The position numbers and the translations under genes were made by a program. DNA of 64,000 nucleotides, from NCBI RefSeq assembly GCF_002368095.1, contig NZ_AP018227.1, positions 5,844,123-5,908,122 on the forward strand, in the 5' to 3' direction. Of this stretch, positions 57,346 to 64,000 are shown piece by piece. Every line of letters begins with the position of its first letter. Positions within the stretch are counted from its first letter, which is position 1. Below the pieces are notes generated by a model, which saw only the letters and a list, made by a program, of their open reading frames with translations, ran no database searches and was not told the origin of the DNA. This DNA comes from Calothrix parasitica NIES-267. Lineage in GTDB: Bacteria; Cyanobacteriota; Cyanobacteriia; Cyanobacteriales; Nostocaceae.

Positions 57346-58287
57346 TTTATCCATTTCTCGACGACGTATTCGTAATTGGTTGTCTTCTAGTAATTGACGA
57401 TTTGCGGCCATTAAATCGGCTACTAAACCGAACATCCACAGTTGAAAACCAATTAATATTAAAATTGAAGCAAGAATCAAGCTAGGAATACGGGTACGTT
57501 CGGTTCCCATGAAGAAAAATATTAACCAGCGTATACCTATCATTACTCCTAAACTAAATGGAGCGCTGCCTAAAATTAAGAAAAAACGCAGCGGTCTGTA
57601 GAGCATAAAAATGCGAAGAATTGTAAATAAAGAACGCATTACATAAGAAGCGTTACTTTTTACTAAACGTGAAGGACGAACAACAAAGTTTGTTCTAATA
57701 GGTACGGAAGTAATTTTCATACCCTTTTGTCCAGCTTGAATAATTGTTTCTAATGTATACGTGTAACGATTAAATACATTAAACCTCAGAGCAGCTTCGC
57801 GGTTGAAAGCACGGAATCCGCTTGGAGCATCGGGAATATCAGTATTGCTGGCACGACGAACTACCCAGCTACCAAATTTTTGTAGTAGCTTTTTTATCAA
57901 AGAAAAGTGCTTTGTTTTCCAAATTGGTCTGGTACCAACTACAATATCTGCTTGTCTATAAATAATTGGTTGTATAAGTTTAGGAATATCCCCAGCAAAG
58001 TATTGATTATCAGCATCAGTATTAACAATAATGTCTGCTCCTGCTTTTAAAGAAGCTTCTATACCTGCCATAAAAGCTTTAGCAAGACCTTGGTTGTATG
58101 GCAAACTAACAATATGTTCTACACCAAAAGCTTTGGCAACTTCTACAGTTTTATCTTTGCTACCATCATCAATTACTAAAAATTCTATAGAATCAATGCC
58201 ATATATTTCCCGTGGTAACTCTGAAAGTGTTGTGCCTAATGTCGCTTCCTCGTTATAACAGGGAATTTGAATAATCAATTTTGTCAT
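57316..58287 (-). CDS. GT2 family glycosyltransferase, DPM1-like with C-terminal membrane segments
   Basis: The 323-aa protein has the GT-A fold signatures IIQIPCYNEEATLG, EFLVIDDGSKDKT and the metal-binding NTDADNQY. SGFRAFNREAALR follows, and two membrane segments (about 230-255 and 268-295). Such enzymes make polyprenyl-phosphate hexoses that feed GT39/GT-C enzymes. The last residues SEELGVRS are translated from the GAGTTAGGAGTTAG repeat, so the original C-terminus has been replaced or extended. Confidence 0.9.
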   Translation of the reverse strand: MTKLIIQIPCYNEEATLGTTLSELPREIYGIDSIEFLVIDDGSKDKTVEVAKAFGVEHIVSLPYNQGLAKAFMAGIEASLKAGADIIVNTDADNQYFAGDIPKLIQPIIYRQADIVVGTRPIWKTKHFSLIKKLLQKFGSWVVRRASNTDIPDAPSGFRAFNREAALRFNVFNRYTYTLETIIQAGQKGMKITSVPIRTNFVVRPSRLVKSNASYVMRSLFTILRIFMLYRPLRFFLILGSAPFSLGVMIGIRWLIFFFMGTERTRIPSLILASILILIGFQLWMFGLVADLMAANRQLLEDNQLRIRRREMDKESEELGVRS

Positions 58288-58481
58288 AGATTTTAGGACT
58301 TTTAATCTTTTATTTTAATGATTGAGCATGCAAATCAAACATTGTTATGCTCATGCTCTCCATTTCATTTATTTATTAAGCCTCATGTAGGCGGATTTTA
58401 CCATAATAAAGCTGAAAAAAATTTGCTGTTTGCCAAAATTAATGTATATTAGGATACTTGAAATTCTCTATCAGTTAATAT

Positions 58482-59774
58482 ATGTCAACAGTTGATTTAC
58501 AGAAGAGAAGAAAGAAAAAGCGAAAGAATTCAAGTACAAATGAATTATTATTTCCTGCTGGAATGTGGTTAAGCAGTCGTTTGTTAATTTGGATTTTCAT
58601 GTTGGGAATTGCACCATTATTACAAACAACAGCAATCGTAACTGGGGCTAATTTTGGGTTAGGGGTCTTCGATGGTGTTGATAGTATTCATTATCGTAAT
58701 ATAGCGACCACAGGATATGAATATATTAATGATGCTGAAATGCACAATAAAGTTGCATTTTTTCCCCTGTTTCCCCTGACAATCAGATTTTTGATGAAAT
58801 TAGGTTTATCCTTTGAGCTTGCAGGGATTTTGGTTAGCAATTTAGCATTTTTAGGAGCAGTTTACTGCGTATATTTTTGGGTTAAATCATATTACGGTGA
58901 CAAAGAAGCAAGATGGTCTACTGCTGTATTAAGCTGGTGTCCGCTATCAATATTTTCAAGTGTAATTTATCCAGAAGGTTTGTATTTATTTCTGACTGCT
59001 GCGACAATGCAAGCTTTTGACAAAAATCGATATGCTTTAACCGCTTTTTTCGGAGCATTAGCAACAGCAACAAACCCCATAGGATTAGCGTTAACTCCAG
59101 CTTTAATAATTGCATCTTGGAAACAACGCAAAAAGTCAATTTCCTATATTACAGCTTTCGCAACTGCAATTGGGGTTATTTCATATAGTTTATATTGTGC
59201 CTTTAAATTAAGCCAACCTTCAGACTTTATTGAAGCGCAAAAATTATGGTTTAATTCTATAGGGTTTGATTGGGAACATTGGTTAAAAAATGCGATTCAA
59301 ATAACCATTGGTACCGCAAATTGGGAAAGTGGAACTATAACAGAACCTATTCAACCTTTATTATTTGCTTTAGTTGTTATCCTCAGTTACTTATTATTAC
59401 GGTTCCGCAAAAAATTAGGAAAAGCCAAATTTGACTATGGTTTTGCAGCTTTAATATTAATTTGGTGGCTCGTAGCTGGAGAACCTTTAATTAACACTTT
59501 ATCAGTTGTAGGAAGCGCTTATTTAATTTGGAAACTACGTAAAGAATTAAGCCCAGTCACTGCAACTTACGGCTTATGTGGTTTAGGATTAATTTTAGCT
59601 TTTGGGGATACTTGGTTTCTTAGTCGCATCGTTTACGCTATTGTGTCAGTTAGTATCGCTCTCGGCATACTTCTATCCCGTCATCCTCGCTGGGGGTACT
59701 TAACTATGGGCTTATTCGCGATTTCCCTCGCAACGTATTCGATAAAGTTCGCTCAAAATTTATTGGTAGGGTAG
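58482..59774 (+). CDS. PIG-V-like polytopic protein (paralogue 1, key residues changed)
   Basis: The 430-aa protein has a Lys-rich N-terminus and about ten membrane segments. It matches the PIG-V (GPI mannosyltransferase II) pattern with FFPLFPLTIRF and YPEGLYLFLTA. Compared with its paralogue at 62591, the WDS motif reads VDS (66-68), TATRITG reads TATNPIG, and SVERYAYG is LSRIVYA. It may have changed substrate or lost catalysis. It is divergent from the GT2 gene at 57316 and heads a plus-strand gene set. Confidence 0.8.
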   Translation: MSTVDLQKRRKKKRKNSSTNELLFPAGMWLSSRLLIWIFMLGIAPLLQTTAIVTGANFGLGVFDGVDSIHYRNIATTGYEYINDAEMHNKVAFFPLFPLTIRFLMKLGLSFELAGILVSNLAFLGAVYCVYFWVKSYYGDKEARWSTAVLSWCPLSIFSSVIYPEGLYLFLTAATMQAFDKNRYALTAFFGALATATNPIGLALTPALIIASWKQRKKSISYITAFATAIGVISYSLYCAFKLSQPSDFIEAQKLWFNSIGFDWEHWLKNAIQITIGTANWESGTITEPIQPLLFALVVILSYLLLRFRKKLGKAKFDYGFAALILIWWLVAGEPLINTLSVVGSAYLIWKLRKELSPVTATYGLCGLGLILAFGDTWFLSRIVYAIVSVSIALGILLSRHPRWGYLTMGLFAISLATYSIKFAQNLLVG

Positions 59775-59880
59775 GAGTAATGAGTAATAAGTAATGAGTA
59801 ATAAGTAATGAGTAGTTCTGTATAAATAAAAATTACTTGCTACCTGCTACTTGTTACTCACTGTTAACTGTTAGCTGTAA
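59775..59880. repeat. Heptamer arrays (TAATGAG/TAATAAG, CTACCTG)
   Basis: Alternating GAGTAATAAGTAAT-type units start at the stop codon of the preceding gene. CTACTTG-like and TTAACTG-like units reach to within about 10 bp of the next start. Confidence 0.85.
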
Positions 59881-59886
59881 TAACTG

Positions 59887-60636
59887 ATGGAAAAAGATTT
59901 TTATTTACAGTATGCATCAGTAGAAGATAAGCATTGGTGGTTTGTAGCACGTCGTCAAATATTACAACAAGTTATTCGTAAACTGAATCTACCAAAAAAT
60001 GCTCAAATTTTAGAAGCAGGTTGTGGGACGGGTGGGAATTTACAAATGCTTTCTCGTTACGGTCAAATTTCAGCAATGGAATTAGATGAAATTGCTTGTC
60101 AACTTGCGAACCAACGTCAAGTAACCGAAGTAAAACCAGGTAGTTTACCTGGTAATATTCCTTTTAATTCAGATTATGACTTAATCGTGATACTGGATGT
60201 CATAGAACATCTTGATAATGATTTATCAGCGCTGGAAGCTTTGTATTATAAACTGAAACCTGGAGGTTATTTATTAGTAACAGTCCCAGCATATATGTTT
60301 TTATGGAGCGAACACGATGAAATTAACCATCATAAACGCCGCTATCGATTAAAAGGATTAAAGCAAGTAGTTAAAAAAGCTGGTTACCAAGTAAATTATG
60401 GCAGTTATTTTAATACTCTTTTATTTCCTTTAATTGCAATAGCACGTAGCTTAGCAAAACTCTCACCAAAACAAAGTAAAAATGAAAATAAAAATAGCAG
60501 CGATTTAAAATTACCATCAAAATCAGTGAATCAAATTTTACGGTGGTTATTTGCAAGCGAACAGTACCTTATCAATCGATTTACTTTACCTTTTGGTGTA
60601 TCAGTTTTACTATTAGCAAGAAAACCAGATAGCTAA
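59887..60636 (+). CDS. Class I SAM-dependent methyltransferase
   Basis: The 249-aa protein has the Rossmann motif I ILEAGCGTGGNLQML (about 38-52), then LIVILDVIEHLDND and LKPGGYLLVTVPAYMFLWS, the methyltransf_11/23 pattern. A C-terminal tail has a Ser/Lys-rich loop and a hydrophobic end. Within this cluster it may methylate a sugar or polyprenol-linked intermediate; the substrate is not deducible. Confidence 0.85.
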   Translation: MEKDFYLQYASVEDKHWWFVARRQILQQVIRKLNLPKNAQILEAGCGTGGNLQMLSRYGQISAMELDEIACQLANQRQVTEVKPGSLPGNIPFNSDYDLIVILDVIEHLDNDLSALEALYYKLKPGGYLLVTVPAYMFLWSEHDEINHHKRRYRLKGLKQVVKKAGYQVNYGSYFNTLLFPLIAIARSLAKLSPKQSKNENKNSSDLKLPSKSVNQILRWLFASEQYLINRFTLPFGVSVLLLARKPDS

Positions 60637-60639
60637 TAA

Positions 60640-60680
60640 TATTAAGGGAGTAGGGAGTAGGGAGTAGGGAGTAGAAAATA
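60640..60680. repeat. GGGAGTA tandem array
   Basis: Four GGGAGTA units directly follow the stop of the methyltransferase gene. Confidence 0.85.
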
Positions 60681-60755
60681 TAAAGTAGACAGTATGTTTA
60701 TAACTCAATTTACTTTCTTTGGCATATTTGAGTTTATTTCTACCAACTTACTTAA

Positions 60756-60800
60756 CTGATAACTGATAACTGATAACTGATAACTGATAACTGCTAACTG
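60756..60800. repeat. AACTGAT heptamer array, short copy
   Basis: Five AACTGAT units plus degenerate copies end about 8 bp before the ATG at 60808 and occupy the place of its ribosome binding site. Confidence 0.88.
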
Positions 60801-60807
60801 ACTCAAA

Positions 60808-61767
60808 ATGGCTCAACCAATAGCATCTATAATTATCCCAATTTATAACGAAGAAGAAAATATTCCCGAACTTTATCGTCGTTTAGGAAATGTGATTGAA
60901 CAGCTAGATGGTGAAGCAGAATTAATTTTTATTGACGATGGAAGCCGGGATAATTCCTTGAAGTTAATTCGTCAAATTTACGAGCGCGATTATCGATTTA
61001 ATTACATCAGTTTAGCTCGTAATTTTGGTCATCAAATAGCAGTAACTGCTGGTTTAAATAATGTTCGCGGTCAAACAGTAATCGTAATAGATGCGGATTT
61101 ACAAGACCCACCAGAACTAATTTTCAAGATGATTGAAAAATGGCGACAAGGCTATCAAGTAGTTTACGCACAACGTCTCTCTCGTAGAAAAGAAAGTGTT
61201 TTAAAAAGATTTACAGCCTATGCTTTTTATCGTATTTTAAGACGTTTAGCTGATGTTAATATCCCTCCAGATACTGGTGATTTCTGTTTGATGGATAGGG
61301 AGATTGTTGATATTTTAAATGCGATGCCAGAACGTAATCGTTATATACGCGGTTTGCGTGCTTGGGTAGGTTTTCGACAAACAGCAATAGAATTTGAACG
61401 AGACCCGCGTTTTGCAGGAAAAGTTAAGTATTCCTTCGCGAAATCTTGGGCTTTAGCAATTAATGGAATTATTTCATTTTCAAGAGTTCCTTTAAAACTG
61501 GCTACCTATTTAGGAATGCTTTCAGCAGCAGCGGCTTTATTAATGATATTGTTGGTCTTATATTGGCGTTTATTTGACCCTGCTTCTCCTTTAATTGGCT
61601 ACACGCTAATTACAATTGCACTCTTTTTCTTAGGTTCTGTACAGTTATTTTGTATCGGTATTTTAGGCGAATATATTGGCCGTATTTATGAAGAAGTTAA
61701 AGGTCGTCCAATTTATACCGTTAAAGAAATGAGAGGAGTTGCAAGTAGGGAAAGAGTTAGGAGTTAG
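60808..61767 (+). CDS. GT2 family glycosyltransferase, GtrB/DPM-like with two C-terminal membrane segments
   Basis: The 319-aa protein has [32 protein letters not shown], the DxD-type [13 protein letters not shown], and [14 protein letters not shown] with [14 protein letters not shown]. Two membrane segments follow (about 228-252 and 262-290). This is the arrangement of undecaprenyl-phosphate glucosyl/mannosyl transferases (GtrB, CsbB). The C-terminal RERVRS is encoded by repeat sequence. No Shine-Dalgarno is seen because a heptamer array abuts the start. It precedes a small carrier gene, as in GtrA/GtrB pairs. Confidence 0.9.
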   Translation: MAQPIASIIIPIYNEEENIPELYRRLGNVIEQLDGEAELIFIDDGSRDNSLKLIRQIYERDYRFNYISLARNFGHQIAVTAGLNNVRGQTVIVIDADLQDPPELIFKMIEKWRQGYQVVYAQRLSRRKESVLKRFTAYAFYRILRRLADVNIPPDTGDFCLMDREIVDILNAMPERNRYIRGLRAWVGFRQTAIEFERDPRFAGKVKYSFAKSWALAINGIISFSRVPLKLATYLGMLSAAAALLMILLVLYWRLFDPASPLIGYTLITIALFFLGSVQLFCIGILGEYIGRIYEEVKGRPIYTVKEMRGVASRERVRS

Positions 61768-61814
61768 TAATTAGTAATTTTAGTTTTATTGTTTTCTGCT
61801 TGCTGTTGCTTTAT

Positions 61815-61850
61815 TAAAATCCAAAATCCAAAATCCAAAATCCAAAATAA
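61815..61850. repeat. AAAATCC heptamer array
   Basis: Four AAAATCC units lie immediately upstream of the small carrier gene. Confidence 0.85.
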
Positions 61851-61852
61851 AT

Positions 61853-62221
61853 ATGTCTTGGCAAGAATTTTGTTTGCTACTTTTATCAGTTTCTGCAAGC
61901 GTAACGGGTCAGTTATTTTTAAAGATTGGTGCGGGTAAATTAGGGAGAGTTGACGCTACAAATGCTCTACAACAAATTTTAGGTATCGTTACAACTTCGG
62001 AACTATTAATTGGCTTAGCTTGTTATGGTGTCGGTGCTGTTGTTTATATTCTTTTACTAACTAGAGTGAATTTGAGTGTAGCTGGCCCATCGGCTTCTTT
62101 AGTTTATGTCTTTTCTGTATTGCTGGGCTACTTTATCTTTAAAGAATCTATCCCTTTAATACGTCTAGCTGGTTTGAGTTTGATTGTCTGCGGAGTCATA
62201 TTAGTAGTTTGGCAAAAGTAG
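61853..62221 (+). CDS. Small four-helix EamA/SMR-like transporter
   Basis: The 122-aa protein has four membrane segments (about 5-22, 44-66, 74-92, 98-118) and the drug/metabolite transporter pattern, including SAVTGQLFLKIGAG-like (SASVTGQLFLKIG) and AGPSASLVYVFSVLLGYFIF. Pairs of such half-size proteins (ArnE/ArnF type) flip undecaprenyl-phosphate sugars. Next to a GtrB-like GT2 this role is likely. It probably functions as a dimer. A TCCAAAA repeat (about 61818-61849) precedes it. Confidence 0.82.
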   Translation: MSWQEFCLLLLSVSASVTGQLFLKIGAGKLGRVDATNALQQILGIVTTSELLIGLACYGVGAVVYILLLTRVNLSVAGPSASLVYVFSVLLGYFIFKESIPLIRLAGLSLIVCGVILVVWQK

Positions 62222-62590
62222 GAAAAATTGGGAATAGGGAACAGATAACAACAATAAAATTATAAATACTGATTTACAAAGTTCAAAACTTATATAACAA
62301 AGAACTAATATTTTATATACAAAATCTAAGGCTTTGCTGAATTAAACTATAAATTTTATTTACATAAATTTTGTAAAAAACATGAAACTAATGTAGAGAC
62401 GTAACAGTGTTACCTCTCCTGCAATGTGAAATCATAATTTCATATTCATATATGGCTAAAGCCACGCTCCGCTAACAGCAACACCAAATCTAAAATTAGC
62501 TTTCACGCAAGAAATAATCTAAAATAATCAAATCGAATAATTATTTAAATTAAATCAAAAAAAGCATCCGCTGTAAAAATCCAAAATATA
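62222..62590. other. Intergenic region with an imperfect palindrome
   Basis: GAGACGTAACA (62396-62406) and TGTTACCTCTC (62408-62418) form an imperfect member of the GAGACGT palindrome family. ACGCTCCGCTAAC near 62467 recalls MITE interiors. The promoter of the next gene should be here. No gene. Confidence 0.5.
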
Positions 62591-63850
62591 ATGGCTCAAT
62601 CTAAAAATGTTTTAGATAATGGTTTATTTTTCGCTACAACAATGTGGCTGTTTAGTCGAATCGTAATAGTTGTTGCGATGTTATTAATTGCACCGAATCT
62701 TCCTATTACGGAAAATGCTCAAGCTCCTACTTTTGGATGGGATGTTTTCTATGCATGGGATAGTGTATGGTATCACCGAATTGTAGCTGTTGGTTACGAG
62801 TTTGTTAATGATGGTAAACAATATTCTGTAGCTTTCTTTCCTCTTTTACCCTTATTAACTCGTGTAATTATGTACTCGGGTCTATCTTTTCAAGTCGCAG
62901 CGACACTAATAAATAATGTCGCTTTTTTAGGTGCTTTAATTATCTTTTATTCTTGGGTAAAAGAAAGTCACGGTACAAATGCTGCTCGTTGGAGTACTGC
63001 TGTTTTAGCTTGGTGTCCTTATTCTCTTTATGGAACCGTAATTTATACTGAAGGATTATTTTTATTATTTAGTACTGCTGCTTTACGTGCTTTCGATAAA
63101 AAACAGCATGTCTCGGCCGCGATTTGGGGAATTTTATCTACAGCAACTAGAATTACTGGAGTTATGTTGATTCCAGCTTTTTTATTTGTTTCTTGGAAAC
63201 AACGTAGGGGTTTAAAAGCTTATTTTGCTAGTTTCGCTGTTGGTATTGGTGCTTTTCTTTTTAGTTTGTATTGTCTAATTAAATTTGGTGACCCTTTAGC
63301 ATTTGTCCACGTCCAGAAAGGCTGGAGAGATTCTACAGGATTTGCTGCTCAAGGTTGGTGGAATATGTTGATGCAAATCGTTCTAGGTTCTCCGCTATTA
63401 TTTACGTTAATTGTTGTTAGCGGTTTTTTGCTATTTCGTTTTCGTCAACGATTGACCGATATTAAGTTAAGCAGCTTATTTTATTTTTTCTGGTTTTTGT
63501 TATGGCTGGGTATAGGTGAACCCTTATGGTCTACAGGGGGAAATCCATTCGGTAAAATCCCTTTAGTCAAGATAGTGATTATCTACGGAGGGCTTTGTTT
63601 ATTATGGTTGTCGCGAGCTAAAATTCCTCTAGTTGCAACTGTTTACGGCTTTTTCTCATACGCATTAATATTTAATACTGGACTTACAGCTTCTGTAGAG
63701 AGATACGCTTATGGAATTATCTCCTTAAGTTTTGCACTAGGGTTACTCCTTAATCGTTACCGTAGCTGGGGATATGCGATTTTAGGGTTTTTCGCCGTTT
63801 TATTAGCAAGTTTGGCCGCACAATTTGCTCACAATCACTGGGTAGCTTGA
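62591..63850 (+). CDS. PIG-V-like mannosyltransferase-family membrane protein (paralogue 2, motifs intact)
   Basis: The 419-aa protein has about ten membrane segments and the full PIG-V-type signatures: YAWDSVWYHRI (WDS at 56-58), AFFPLLPLLTRV, YTEGLFLLFSTAALRAF, STATRITGVML and SVERYAYGI. In eukaryotes PIG-V adds the second mannose to GPI lipid; bacterial relatives are thought to use polyprenyl-phosphate sugars. It is paralogous to 58482-59774 along its full length. Its likely partners are the nearby GT2 enzymes and the small carrier. Confidence 0.85.
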   Translation: MAQSKNVLDNGLFFATTMWLFSRIVIVVAMLLIAPNLPITENAQAPTFGWDVFYAWDSVWYHRIVAVGYEFVNDGKQYSVAFFPLLPLLTRVIMYSGLSFQVAATLINNVAFLGALIIFYSWVKESHGTNAARWSTAVLAWCPYSLYGTVIYTEGLFLLFSTAALRAFDKKQHVSAAIWGILSTATRITGVMLIPAFLFVSWKQRRGLKAYFASFAVGIGAFLFSLYCLIKFGDPLAFVHVQKGWRDSTGFAAQGWWNMLMQIVLGSPLLFTLIVVSGFLLFRFRQRLTDIKLSSLFYFFWFLLWLGIGEPLWSTGGNPFGKIPLVKIVIIYGGLCLLWLSRAKIPLVATVYGFFSYALIFNTGLTASVERYAYGIISLSFALGLLLNRYRSWGYAILGFFAVLLASLAAQFAHNHWVA

Positions 63851-64000
63851 AAAGAATTTTGCTCTATTCACTATTTCCCAGTCAAAATTTCCTGATTTTA
63901 TAAATAAACATTTAAGCTTCTTATCAAAAGCATTGTTTTGTTATATACTCTTCCGTGTGCATCTACCTTACAGGTTATTGCTTATACAGATATAGTTAAA
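63851..64000. other. Right edge, non-coding
   Basis: 150 bp after the last stop; no gene start or hairpin is recognisable before the window ends. Confidence 0.4.

Overview
The window reads as chromosomal DNA of a cyanobacterium, most likely a filamentous, Nostocales-type one. The evidence is the gene content: cyanobacterial or plastid-lineage families (CRR7, DUF2854, DUF3493/LPA1-like, DUF2839, DUF1815), PIG-V-like and GT39-like glycan genes, and an SLH-domain protein. The DNA is AT-rich, carries at least four HIP1 octamers (near 6438, 19951, 31376 and 47937), and has many heptanucleotide tandem arrays (STRR type) between genes. The genus is not resolved from sequence alone.

0-9 kb: a Thr/Pro-tailed peptidoglycan-binding protein and a membrane protein lie ahead of the rimP-nusA-ylxR-infB translation/transcription operon. 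A terminator-like hairpin sits just before rimP and a strong hairpin terminator follows infB. 9-24 kb: housekeeping and accessory genes, including a DinG-like protein that has lost its helicase motifs, an M48 metallopeptidase, a Clp-fold serine protease, lysS, a VOC protein, a sigma-70-like protein, a TPR protein, a DUF2267-like protein and an orphan sensor kinase. A 271-bp MITE and several short palindromes lie between them.

24.4-30.4 kb: a four-gene chaperone-usher cluster (two secreted pilin-like subunits, a PapD-like chaperone and an unusually built usher). This is the best candidate for a poorly described system. 30.7-37.9 kb: ppk1, a receiver-only regulator, a 55-aa conserved protein, DUF2854, CRR7, a REC-GGDEF diguanylate cyclase, tRNA-Thr(CGU) and the DUF3493 protein. 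Foldback/MITE elements sit between ppk1 and the regulator. 38-44.3 kb: an SLH/beta-helix surface protein and two sensor-protein pieces separated by a frameshifted IS66-like transposase and a GC-richer foldback.

44.6-49 kb: the small conserved proteins DUF2839 and DUF1815, the latter preceded by three consecutive stems that look like a structured RNA, then a hotdog thioesterase and dxr. 49-64 kb: a surface-glycan or lipoglycan cluster. It contains several polytopic GT-C-like proteins, a flippase-like LPG_synthase_TM protein, two DPM1-like GT2 enzymes, a SAM methyltransferase, a small EamA/SMR-type carrier and two PIG-V-like paralogues. These could make polyprenyl-phosphate-linked sugars, move them across the membrane and use them at the outer face. 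Heptamer repeats have grown right up to, and in places into, the ends of these genes.
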